DNA of 64,000 nucleotides from Anabas testudineus (lineage: Eukaryota; Chordata; Actinopteri; Anabantiformes; Anabantidae), in assembly GCF_900324465.2 (NCBI RefSeq), contig NC_046621.1:1024431-1088430 (forward strand), written 5' to 3'. The translations under genes were made by a program, and so were the position numbers. The notes under the pieces are model-generated. The model was given only the letters and a program-made list of their open reading frames with translations, did no database searches and was not told the DNA's origin. Below, piece after piece: positions 1-10,692 of the stretch (position 1 is the stretch's first letter; each line of letters opens with the position of its first letter).

Positions 1-292
1 TAGTTCTCAGGATTTTCCTGATAAGGAACAAACTAACTAATGCAAACAAAAATCAGTTTCTGTTTTTATCCAAGTAAAAAGTTAAAGAGAGAGAGAGAGA
101 ATAACAGTTGACAGTTAGTTCAAAGTGTATTTATGTCCCTTGACACCAGTTTAGAGTCTCTCAGCAGACTGAATTAACAAAACTCAAACATCTGATGAAT
201 GACTTTAGTTTCCAGGTTCAACGTTCACTCGACATATGTGAGACTGAAGACTAAACGTTAGTTAACAGCTGGTTACTGTTAACGTTACGTAC

Positions 293-330
293 CTGTCCGG
301 TATTCCGTTTTTCTTACTGTATCGAGACAT
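293..330 (-). CDS. Possible first coding exon of an unidentified gene running off the left edge
   Basis: Read on the minus strand, an ATG at 330-328 opens a short frame, MSRYSKKNGIPDR, that runs directly into a consensus donor (AG|GTACGT) at 293/292. Upstream of the ATG (about 340-660) lies promoter-like DNA with an E-box (CCACGTG near 392), a CRE-like TGACGTAG near 618 and an ETS-like CTTCCGG near 646. The rest of the gene would lie left of the window. I do not recognise the peptide. Only 38 coding bases are seen, so this could be a chance ATG next to a chance donor. Confidence 0.3.
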
Positions 331-2173
331 TTTCAAGTTACTCTTCGATCTAAATCCTGTTAAAACGAAGCTAAAACACTGAACCCTGTTGCCACGTGTA
401 GCTGCGGACCACAGTTCGTCTGTTTACAGCTGATTCCTTATAAAAACGGCAGCTACGACTTCATCACACCAGCTAAAAGAAGCGAATGACTGACTAACAC
501 TTTAAAATCACACTTTCCTACAGTTCCCATGTTGTTTCCTCACAGACTTTCAAAGCTCTGTATTGAAAACGGACCGAAAGCAGCTGTGGGCTGTGTACCG
601 GCTGCAGGCGCACGTTGATGACGTAGAGAAAAGGTAATCTCGTTACTTCCGGGTACTCCGATTATTTACTAACTATTTATTTATTTACTTAAATAAAAGT
701 TTTTACTACGGTGTAAAAATACTCGAGTAAAAGTACTGCATTTAAAATATTACTCAGTGTAGTATTCTTGTTTTCTAATGGTTTCTGCACTTTTTGTTTT
801 GATGATTATATGTTTAAAATCTAATAATAATAATAATAATTCTTTTTTCACACTGCTAATTAACGTGATTTAATTTTACACAGGAACCAATAAAGTCTGA
901 TGATTAAACTGTATTTAGTTTTAATAATCAGATCACAAAACTAACTACTGAAGTAAAAGCAGGAAAATAAATCTATTAACTTGATAAATAAATGAATGAA
1001 TCACTTATTAATTAAAACATAGAAAATAAATAAAGTATGTGTAAGTAATCAAGTTGTAACAGTTGACAAATACATTGATAAACACATTAACATGTTCTTA
1101 AATCTGCTTATTGTTTGGTTAAATGTTGAATTATTTCTAATATTTATTAAATACAATCATCATTTAAGGTGTTACTCATTTAACCACTGATTTATTTATC
1201 TTGACAGCAGTTAGAGTTATTTATGTGTCGTGCTTGTTAAAGGATGCCGTGTTTTCCCCAGTGGTGTTACAGTACTTTAAGATTTCTGTTTGTGTGATTA
1301 TTGCTGCAGACACATTCATCATCCTGTTTGTCAGCACATATTTAAACTGACAGATCTTTTCAGTCACTTGATTTAACCTGATCAGCTCTAATCAGGTGTT
1401 TGAGCACATCACACACTGACAGGTTTGACTGACAGATTTGTGAATGCATAGTTTCTGTGTTTGAGCAAGCGAGTTAAATCTTAGACAAATGACTCACAAA
1501 CCAGGAGCGGAAATTATTGGAGTCTGTTTTCTGTGTGCTGGAGCCTGTGTGACAGGAACTTACCAGGTATCTACAGTTCATTAGCCGAATGAGCCGGAAG
1601 AAAAAACTCAGCTCAAATCCTGCTGCCAGACTCTTGTCAAATTTAACTGAATGACATCTCCATGAAAACTAGCAAATGTCCTCTGTGGGCTCCAACACGA
1701 GTCCAGTTTTTAACATGTTACTGTGTTTTTGTGAACAGTATTCACATGAAAATGAAGCCAAATCAGCTTTTAGAGATTCCTGTTTGCAATGTACTCAAGG
1801 ATGTACAGACAAACATTAACGGATAACTGTGACACTGAAGATAACGTAAAAATACAAAAAGTCTAAGGCAAGTTCTGCAATAATAAGAAAAAGTATTTGT
1901 CCTATTTGATGCAGATGTATGGACAGTTAGTGCCTTGATGAAAATAACTTCAAAACAAGATTCATTTAGTTGTTGTAGCTTGTTTGTGAACTTAAGGTTT
2001 TGACACATTTACCGTCCAGCGTTTTCCAGTAAGTGTTGACTCGACACCTGAGGAAGGGGTGTAGAGAGATTGAGTCACATGAAGTATACCAGTTATGTAA
2101 CACGGTGTGACACAGGGAGGAAAATCCATATGTGGTCACACAGGTGTGGTTCCATGTTTACTGCTGAGCAGAG
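331..2173. other. Intergenic region upstream of caspase copy A
   Basis: AT-rich DNA with no convincing exon. The left 300 bases look like a promoter for the minus-strand exon at 293-330. The right end, around 2100-2170, must hold the 5' end of the plus-strand caspase gene. Short simple runs (for example TAA repeats near 822-840) are present. I saw no tRNA, conserved RNA or intact transposon. Confidence 0.5.
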
Positions 2174-2477
2174 ATGGGTGTGTCTGATGTAACGGACACA
2201 AAAATCAGCTCGTCCACAGAACAAACAGCAGCAGGAGACACAACCAGCCATAGAAGAACCATGCTACAGCTGAGGGGACTGATGGATAAGAGGGAGAAGG
2301 GCAACAGGGCCGTGGTGGTCTCTGTGGCAGAGTTTGACCCTGGGGTGAAGCTAGGGAGGAGGTCTGGAGCCAAGAGGGACGCCAAGAGACTCCACCACAC
2401 CTTGAGCAAACTGGGCTTCAAGGTGGACATCCACACCGACCTGAGCGGTGAGGAAATCGATGATCTGTTCAAGAAAG

Positions 2478-2512
<35 letters not shown>

Positions 2513-4264
2513 ATTTAGCTTTAATATTATATTTTAGATATTTAATGGTTTCATTTTTATTCTATGTCCTCCTCAACAAAGTTTTATTAAATGTTGTAAA
2601 GTTGTTGACGTGTTAAACCACCTGATGTCTTTATGACATTTATTTATATCTAATTGATTTTATAACATTATTATTACTACAAACTGTTAAAGGAAGCAGA
2701 AAGAATATCTCTGCAGTTTAAGAACAGATGTCAACATAGTGGAACACTGAGTAGGTGTTGAGACCAAAACCAGAGCTAAAAGAGAGGGAATAGTGACTCA
2801 TTGATCATCACGTGGACACATAGACCACTTCAAATGAATCATCATGTTGCTGTGTTTGAGTCAAAGTTCACAAATTATGAGCTGATACTAATAAGTCTGA
2901 TCATTAAGTGGTTTCCACTAAACCCAAAGTGGTTAAATTGAGTAAATCTGCTTCTTGGAAGAAGCAGAATTGTAAATAAGACTCCAGAAAAGAAAGACGC
3001 TGAGTTCAGGATGAGTTTGATTGATAAATGAAAAACACGTTTGTGAATATTGGTCATGTAAACCAGTTAAAAACAGGACTGTAGGCAGAAAGGCATTATT
3101 GTGTAGTGTTAATAAATAAAATAAACAGCCACAGTTTATGTCTTAACACAGTTTGAACTGAATGTTCTCACCTGTGCAGGTGAATACGTGCATACCAGGT
3201 GACTGCACCGCTCATTCCTGTCCGTGTTCCCGTCGTCTTTCTGCACAGTGACTAATAAACACTGAATGAAGTGTGGAATTAACCGTGTGTTTGTGTTGTT
3301 GTGTGTCTCTGCTGCAGAGAGCAGGCGGCCTGTGAACGACTGTTTTCTGGCCGTCCTGTCGTCTCACGGGGACGAGGACTGCGTGTTCGGAGCTGACGGG
3401 AATCCCGTCCGGCTGTCTCGTATCTTCAGATACTTTGACAACAAATCTATGGAGGGAAAAGCCAAACTGTTCCTCATCCAGGTGAGAAGCAGCAGGAGCA
3501 GACTTCACTGTCTCCTCACTTGAAGGATTTGTCTTCAGCACCTGTGTCACTGAGGACTCTGTCTGTCTCGTTGTCTCTGCAGGCCTGTCGGGGAGACGCT
3601 CTGGACGATGGCGTGGAGGTGGATTCAGGAGGTGACACCAGCGAGTGGAGCTTCTCACAGCATCTGTCTGTTCCCATAGACACGGCTGTGATGTACGCCA
3701 CAGCACCAGGTAAACACGGGACCGTCCTCCAGCCTCACGTCTGCTGCTCCACTTCTCCATCAGCCTCTGCACAGTGTTTTCCATGAGGAGCAGGTGTTTA
3801 TCACCTGTTACCGTGTCACAGTGTGCAGGGAGTTTGTGGAGCACGGACGATGCCCTGAGTCGACTGTTCTCTGTCACCTGAGATCAGAAAAGATCTCAGA
3901 CGTGACCTTTAGACTTGTTCAGCTGTGACCTCTCTCCGTCCTCTCCTCAGGTTACGCAGCCTTCATGCACATTACTGGATCCGTCTTCCTGCAGACGTTC
4001 TGCACTTTATTAGAGGAGGACGGAAACCGGAACCTGGAGCTGACTCGCCTGATGACTCGTCTCTCTCACCGTGTGGCCTACACCTTCCAGGCCAAAGGCC
4101 GGGAGCTGGGCGGGAAGAAGGAAATGCCGTGCCTCCTGACACGACTGACCAGGGAAGTGTTCCCGTTCGCTGAGCCGGAGAAAGACAGCAGGGCTGCCGG
4201 GATCTCGGCCACGTCGCTGATCAGCCCAGAAAACGTTAAGACGCGGACGCCTTCCATCAGTTAG
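2174..4264 (+). CDS. Executioner-type caspase (caspase-3/7-like), copy A
   Basis: Cysteine protease of the apoptotic caspase family, expected to act as a cytosolic zymogen that cuts after aspartate. Four coding exons: 2174-2477, 3318-3481, 3583-3709 and 3951-4264 (909 nt, 302 aa), all with GT-AG ends and matching phases. The catalytic histidine is in SSHGDED (about H118) and the catalytic cysteine in QACRG (about C158), split by an intron after the Gln. The small-subunit end is recognisable (MPCLLTRLTREVFPF). A Ser/Thr-rich tail of about 30 residues after FPF is longer than in mammalian caspase-3/7. There is no CARD or DED; the N-terminal exon is a short prodomain plus the start of the large subunit. 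AATAAA signals lie at 4510 and 4525. It could be a non-mammalian caspase lineage (names such as caspase-3-like or caspase-17 are possible), so I give no symbol. Exons 2-4 are repeated almost exactly in inverted orientation at 7253-8226. Confidence 0.88.
2480..2510 (+). repeat. (AC)n microsatellite abutting a splice donor
   Basis: About 15 AC dinucleotides start two bases inside intron 1 of caspase copy A, so the donor itself reads GTAACACAC. Copy B has the same GTAAC donor but no AC run. Confidence 0.9.
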
Positions 4265-4404
4265 ACTGCAGCAGCAGACCGCACGAGACCGTCTGAGTGG
4301 ATCAGGAACAATCATCAGCAGGAATGTAGCTGGATGAGAGGAGATGAGATGGAACAGCTGATGTTTGTGGACGTTCACAGAACCTCTTGTGTTTCCTCAG
4401 GCTG
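3150..4404 (+). repeat. Left arm of a near-perfect inverted repeat (caspase exons 2-4)
   Basis: This segment matches the reverse complement of about 7110-8394. It runs from inside intron 1 through exons 2-4 and introns 2-3 into the 3'UTR. Left of 3150 similarity stops abruptly within intron 1. Right of about 4404 weaker similarity continues for some 40 bases with small gaps. The only difference I found inside the tract is a 27-base block in intron 3, absent here and present in the other arm. Confidence 0.93.
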
Positions 4405-4690
4405 GAATCCTGAAGACAACGTCACGTCATGGAAACGTCTGCTGAAATTATTTATACTTACTGTACATCTGTCAGGTTTAGAAAAGAATGTATTTAATGT
4501 GTTAATTATAATAAAGAGTGGTTTAATAAAGTTCCTGCACAAGACTCGAACTGAGGAGCTGCGGTATTAAAGGGTTCAAGGACAGAGCTCGTATATCTGC
4601 ATGGGCCGTCCAGTAATAGAGTCTGAACAGACCTCAGATCACCTGTTCTGTCCTCTCACTCATGTGTGAGGAGTATTTACTTCAATCAAA

Positions 4691-4781
4691 GACATTTTCA
4701 CTTTAGCTTAATGTAAATATATTAGTTTTGTTAATTTAATTCAACTGTAAGTATGTAGGACACCTCTACATGATTATATCA
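4691..4781 (+). repeat. 91-bp direct repeat, copy 1
   Basis: Identical to 5050-5140. The two copies flank a 268-base block related to 6060-6215. Confidence 0.9.
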
Positions 4782-5049
4782 GGAGGAAGGAGAGCAGGTC
4801 TGTATATGTAGTCTGGGGGAAACCAGGTACAATCAATCAGGTGAGTGAAGTTAATCAGGCTGGAAGAAGGAAACAGGAAGTCGTCAAAATAAGGGCATGG
4901 GGGGAAATACAATCAGCAAGGAGGCTGGAATCATGACAAATATACCAAACACCAGATCCACGACAAAGACCTTAAATTACAGTCTGGAAATGATGAACTC
5001 ATTGAACTACAAAACTGAAAGTGATACACGAAAAACACAGGATGTCAAT

Positions 5050-5140
5050 GACATTTTCACTTTAGCTTAATGTAAATATATTAGTTTTGTTAATTTAATT
5101 CAACTGTAAGTATGTAGGACACCTCTACATGATTATATCA
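5050..5140 (+). repeat. 91-bp direct repeat, copy 2
   Basis: Identical to 4691-4781. The arrangement fits a local tandem duplication that carried a dispersed repeat fragment between the two copies. Confidence 0.9.
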
Positions 5141-5639
5141 TTAAATTATGACAATGAAGACTCTGGGTATCGTTTGGTTCAGGTGTTGTTTTTCCATTGT
5201 GTGATATTTTACACAGGTTCAGAGTCAAAAAACAAAGAAGATCAACAAATTGTTTTATTATAGATTCTGACTTTTTAGAGTACTGGATGTAAAGTCACTT
5301 AAATCAGCATTAAAATGAAGTTCTTTTAAGACGAGTCCGAACCAGACCTCAGTCCAACAGAAGACATGAAGACGTCTGTCCAAGCTGGATCAGTTCTGGG
5401 AGGAGGAGCGGTCCAGTTCCTCCTGGATGTTGTTCACATCTGATCCACAGCTACAGGAAGAACCACTTATTAAAACCCAGTTTCACTTATTTTTTCCACC
5501 ATCACCGCGTGTTTTGTGACTGTGATGAAAATCAGATAAAGTTAAAACCAGGAAAATTACAAAGAGTAAAACTTTAAATTTATCAACAGCATCAAATTCA
5601 ATTTAGCTATTTTTTTACTGACAAACAATAAATCCAACA

Positions 5640-6215
5640 ATCTCGGAGGTCGGGGGTTATCCAGGTCATACACAGTGGAACAGCACTACAGAGGTCCGGC
5701 AGGCAAAATCCACAACTGAAAGACAATCCAGGTCAGAACACTACCGAGGTCCAAACAGTCCGAGCAGGGAGGGAAACAACGAGGGAGAGGACAGATCAGA
5801 GAAGAGGAAAAACAGAACCACACAGAACCACAGGGGTAGACAGGAAGCAGGGTCGGGTCAGGCTGGTCCAGTAGAGACAGGGTAGAAGGGGAGCAGGTCC
5901 GAGAAGGGGAATCAGGCAGATACAGGTACAGGTCTGGTACAGGTCTGGTACTGTGAGCAGGGGGAATGATGGGGAGCAAGCAGAACTCACAGTACAAGGG
6001 GATCAGGAGGGAGACAGGGTCCAGGGCAGGCAGAGTCCGAAATAACAGAATGGTAGTCTAAGAGAACCGCTAGTCAGAGATCGAGGTCAGTCTCAGGTGA
6101 GTGAAGGTAATCAGGCTGGAAGAAGGAAACACGACAAAGACCTTAAATTACAAGTTCAGTCTGGAAATGATGAACTCATTGAACTACAAAACTGAAAGTG
6201 ATACACGGAAAAGTG
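5640..6215. repeat. Dispersed repeat of uncertain class
   Basis: The stretch is built from short reiterated words (CCAGGTC, GAGGTCC, TACAGGTCTGG) and ends with about 150 bases that recur in rearranged form at 4839-5035, sharing the words around TCAGGCTGGAAGAAGGAAAC and CATTGAACTACAAAACTG. No coding capacity or clean terminal repeats were found. Confidence 0.55.
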
Positions 6216-7109
6216 GTGCAGGGTTTACTGACGATGACTAACAAATAACTTCAAACATGTCCGGTGACTGTTACGTCACGACCTGCTTCTGTCTGAGTAA
6301 AAGTCACAGGATCTTCTGAGTGTCTGGTACAATTAGAACAGTTATCTCAGCATCACAGCAGGAAACAGATTTAATCAACATCAGGTAACAAGCACTTTGG
6401 AAACATGTCATTATGTCACAATCCAGTTCTATTTAGATCTATTTCTTATTTATTTAGATCTACTGTTAAATCAACTTAAAATTGTTGCTTTCAATTCAAT
6501 TTTTTCTCTGCTGACAAGAAAAAAAAGTCCAGGTTTCATTCTTTTGAGTGAACATTTATATTTATATATATATATGTATTTATAACTGTGAGGTATTTCT
6601 ACTTTTCATGTTTCCATTTCCTGCTACTTTATATTTTTATTTCTATATATACACTAGTACATTTATATTTACTTTTAAAATCAGATGTACATCACAGCAC
6701 ATAAAGTACCGTACTTCATATTATGATGATCAGATTCTAAACATATGAAACACATAGAAGTTAAAAAAAGTAAAAATGATCCATTCTGCATAAAAAGCAC
6801 CTTAACTTTTATTTAAATATACTTCACTGTAAGTAAAATGTTCAGTGCAGGACTTTTACTTGTGATAGAGTATTTCTGTAATGTGCTGACTAATTGAGTA
6901 CTTTTCCCTCCACTGTACTCGACCGTCTTCTTCCTGCTGCAGTTACAGGTAGTTTTTTTATTTGTGATCTTCAGGCTGAATTCCTGCTACTTAAATCTGA
7001 CTCTGAATCTAAAGACATGAAGAACTTCCTCAGAGATCTGGACCAAATATTTCAGACACGAGTTTCCTTCAGTAAGTATGAATTATTTCATGACGTGACG
7101 TTTTCAGGA

Positions 7110-8394
7110 TTCCAGCCTGAGGAAACACAAGAGGTTCTGTGAACGTCCACAAACATCAGCTGTTCCATCTCATCTCCTCTCATCCAGCTACATTCCTGCT
7201 GATGATTGTTCCTGATCCACTCAGACGGTCTCGTGCGGTCTGCTGCTGCAGTCTAACTGATGGAAGGCGTCCGCGTCTTAACGTTTTCTGGGCTGATCAG
7301 CGACGTGGCCGAGATCCCGGCAGCCCTGCTGTCTTTCTCCGGCTCAGCGAACGGGAACACTTCCCTGGTCAGTCGTGTCAGGAGGCACGGCATTTCCTTC
7401 TTCCCGCCCAGCTCCCGGCCTTTGGCCTGGAAGGTGTAGGCCACACGGTGAGAGAGACGAGTCATCAGGCGAGTCAGCTCCAGGTTCCGGTTTCCGTCCT
7501 CCTCTAATAAAGTGCAGAACGTCTGCAGGAAGACGGATCCAGTAATGTGCATGAAGGCTGCGTAACCTGAGGAGAGGACGGAGAGAGTTAGAGAGAGGGT
7601 TCAAACGGAGACAGGTCACAGCTGAACAAGTCTAAAGGTCACGTCTGAGATCTTTTCTGATCTCAGGTGACAGAGAACAGTCGACTCAGGGCATCGTCCG
7701 TGCTCCACAAACTCCCTGCACACTGTGACACGGTAACAGGTGATAAACACCTGCTCCTCATGGAAAACACTGTGCAGAGGCTGATGGAGAAGTGGAGCAG
7801 CAGACGTGAGGCTGGAGGACGGTCCCGTGTTTACCTGGTGCTGTGGCGTACATCACAGCCGTGTCTATGGGAACAGACAGATGCTGTGAGAAGCTCCACT
7901 CGCTGGTGTCACCTCCTGAATCCACCTCCACGCCATCGTCCAGAGCGTCTCCCCGACAGGCCTGCAGAGACAACGAGACAGACAGAGTCCTCAGTGACAC
8001 AGGTGCTGAAGACAAATCCTTCAAGTGAGGAGACAGTGAAGTCTGCTCCTGCTGCTTCTCACCTGGATGAGGAACAGTTTGGCTTTTCCCTCCATAGATT
8101 TGTTGTCAAAGTATCTGAAGATACGAGACAGCCGGACGGGATTCCCGTCAGCTCCGAACACGCAGTCCTCGTCCCCGTGAGACGACAGGACGGCCAGAAA
8201 ACAGTCGTTCACAGGCCGCCTGCTCTCTGCAGCAGAGACACACAACAACACAAACACACGGTTAATTCCACACTTCATTCAGTGTTTATTAGTCACTGTG
8301 CAGAAAGACGACGGGAACACGGACAGGAATGAGCGGTGCAGTCACCTGGTATGCACGTATTCACCTGCACAGGTGAGAACATTCAGTTCAAACT
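7110..8394 (-). repeat. Right arm of the near-perfect inverted repeat
   Basis: Reverse-complement partner of 3150-4404. It is 27 bases longer in intron 3 of the caspase gene (about 7575-7605). Both arms are coding in their own genes, so the genes converge tail to tail across a spacer of about 2.7 kb. Confidence 0.93.
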
Positions 8395-9684
8395 TAATAT
8401 TTACTCATCAGGGAGTTGACACAAAGTGACAGATGCTCAGTGACGCAACTCCTCTTGTTGTTCGTGACACATTCTGAGAATCACACATTTTATATTAACA
8501 CTATTAATTAATAAAAAAATACTTCCTTTATCTCCAGTTCTGGTTTATTCACTTGTTTATTTCTAACTGTGAGAACGTCATTACATGACCCATCATCAGT
8601 CTTTATCTATTAGTGATAAGCAGCTATAAACCTGCAGCTGAACTTTGGTTTCATACGGAGCCGTCTTTATTCAGAATGAAACAGAAAAACAAGACTGAGT
8701 CCGATCATTTCCTGTCCGTTCTCTACGAGCACCTGTTGTGAAACTGGATGTTCTAATAGCACCTGAAAAAGTCTGTGTGAGGATCTACAGGACGTTATAA
8801 CTGGTTCTAGAGTGCACAGAGGAGGTTCTCAGGGCGGTTTAGGAGGTTTTATCAGTTAGTTGAAGAGGCCTGGAGTAAGTTCTCGTAGTCTCTGAGACGG
8901 TTCTAGGAAAGTTTTCATTGAGAAGGTTCAAGGGACCTTTGGGATTATACGGTTCTTCAAGTGTTCACCTTTCTAGTACTTCAGAGGTTCTGGAAGTCCC
9001 TAAAGAAGTTTTGTCATTCCTTTGGGAGTGTCTGTTGATTTTGTCTGGTTTAGTTCTCCTAGTTCTCCTAGTTGTCCGTCCCTGAGAAGGTTCAGCAGGA
9101 GTGGTGACTGAGGTTCTGTCTGGTTCTTGGTCTGCAGCTGGTCTTAATTGTTCGTAAGGTTATGAGGATCCTGTAGGTTTCAGGGGTCGTCAGGAGCCTA
9201 CAGAAGGTTCTAAACATCCCAGAGGTTCTACGGGGTTTTGAAGGATTTACAGCATTTCAGTGTGTTGTTTGTTACCTTTCAGAAACACGTCGTAGATTTC
9301 GTCACGGCTCAGGTCACTGTGGATGTCCACCTTGAAGCCCAGTTTGCTGAGGGTGCGGTGGAGTCTCTTGGCGTCGGACTTGGCTCCAGGCCTCGGCCCG
9401 AGCATCACCCCGGGGTGAAACTTCGACACAGACACCAGCACGGCCCTGTTCCGCTCCTCGCTGTGAGCCATCTGACCCGGCTGCAGCACAGATCCGGTCT
9501 GACTGTGGAAACTCTCTGCGTCTAAGGACTGCTGCATGTGCTCGTTATCTGTGTCTGCTGCACCAGAGTCCAGGTCAAATCCAGGTCTGCACAGCTGTAA
9601 AGATGTGGCCACACCTTCAGTCAGGTGTCTGGAGTTTCCTCCCCAGCCTGTTAAAGGATCACATGCAAACAGTAAGTCACACAT
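7253..9684 (-). CDS. Executioner-type caspase (caspase-3/7-like), copy B
   Basis: Partner of copy A on the other strand. Coding exons in transcript order: 9276-9684 (5' limit uncertain), 8063-8226, 7835-7961 and 7253-7566. The last three exons encode the same sequence as copy A, including SSHGDED and QACRG. The first exon differs: the aligned part reads NRAVLVSVSKFHPGVMLG against NRAVVVSVAEFDPGVKLG in copy A, and it ends SRDEIYDVFLK against SGEEIDDLFKK. The open frame also extends further upstream, which would give a longer prodomain. A good acceptor (TTAACAG) at 9648-9650 could instead make this exon begin at 9647, with a further exon upstream. The reading frame is open throughout, so this looks like a working gene rather than a relic. 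The copy A poly(A) signals lie beyond the conserved tract and are not shared. Confidence 0.85.
8745..9235. repeat. Degenerate GGTTCT-rich array in caspase B intron 1
   Basis: The words GGTTCT, GGTTCA, GGTTTT and AGAAGGTTCT recur roughly every 20-40 bases on the plus strand for almost 500 bases. The unit is too degraded to define a period by eye, but composition differs clearly from the flanks. It lies just downstream, in transcript order, of the diverged first exon. Confidence 0.5.
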
Positions 9685-9775
9685 GTTGCTTCACTTTGAC
9701 TTTTACCTGCATGTTGTGAGAGGCGTCTCTCCCTCAGGTATTTGCTTTTCGCATGAGTCAGGCTTCACAAACTGA

Positions 9776-10692
9776 CCATTAATGATCTAAAGCTCTGGAG
9801 GAAGTTTTAATCTTAATTAAATCTCCAGTTTACTTTTCATTCTTTGTTTGTTCCCATTACCACATGTACCTCTAACCACTAGACAGTAAATACGTTTTCT
9901 TAGGGAAACGAGGGAACGAGACATTTAGTACGTTTCAAACTGCAGTTGAAAAAGTTTTATTTTAATTCTGTTCCAGCATGGATTAATTTATTGCTCTTTT
10001 AACAGAGGCAGTGCATTTTAATAAGATGGAAATGTTTTTACAAAAAAGAAAATTGAGATTCAAATTACAGAAGTTATTGTAATTTATAGGCTCACAGCAC
10101 AAAGTTTAATTAAACTAATGTGACATGCACACGAGGAATATTGATGTTCAGAGCACAGAATCAAGCATACAAAGCAGAACCAGGCCCATTAAGGCATAAA
10201 AGAGTAGATTTATATCTCTTGTGCAGTAAAATGCACATGATTTTGACGTCTGTGAACCTTTTGTCTTATTTTATTACTGTGACCTAACTTGAACAATTTA
10301 GAGAAACTCAACTGAGGATCAACTGTTATTAACAAACATTATCACGAGCAAATGAAAACTCCCAGCACCACATGAGAACTCAGTGAATATTTATTAACAC
10401 AGAAGAGGAACCAGAAAAACAGTCATTACTACCAAGTGGAAAAAGCATTCTGAACAAACCCCAAAGAAACACCTCGCTGTCAATAAGTTCAGGAAACGTA
10501 ACTAGAAAATGTGACACTTTGTAAAAATGACACCACGGGATGAATTTGCAGTCAAATATTGACCAGTTATTTGTCTTTTCATACTAATATAAAATGTGAT
10601 ACATGTATAAAAAAGTTTAAAAAAGGAAGCGTATTTACAGCAGGAATAAAGATACTAATCATAAAGAACTGTGTTTTCACTGTGTTTTTATT
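9776..10692 (-). other. Probable tcf7l1 3'UTR and gap to caspase copy B
   Basis: AT-rich, no exon seen. On the minus strand AATAAA occurs at 10395-10390 and 10275-10270, about 300 and 420 bases after the tcf7l1 stop, so the 3'UTR probably ends there. The remainder up to caspase copy B would hold that gene's promoter. Confidence 0.5.

Larger units (their letters stand above)
4531..7098. other. Spacer between the caspase inverted-repeat arms
   Basis: About 2.7 kb without a recognisable gene. It contains two identical 91-base direct repeats, two related repeat fragments (4782-5049 and about 6060-6215) and a GC-richer stretch (5640-6060) of AGGTC/CCAGGTC-like short motifs that looks like a dispersed teleost repeat of uncertain class. 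The rest (6380-7090) is AT-rich. The short frames here look like chance. Confidence 0.6.

Noticed and set aside
3212-3877. 221-codon minus-strand frame inside caspase copy A (and its mirror on plus at 7667-8332)
   Set aside because: Antisense to confirmed caspase exons and introns; present twice only because the region is an inverted repeat.
4010-4378. 122-codon minus-strand frame antisense to caspase exon 4
   Set aside because: A shadow of the real exon and 3'UTR on the other strand, mirrored at 7139-7507.
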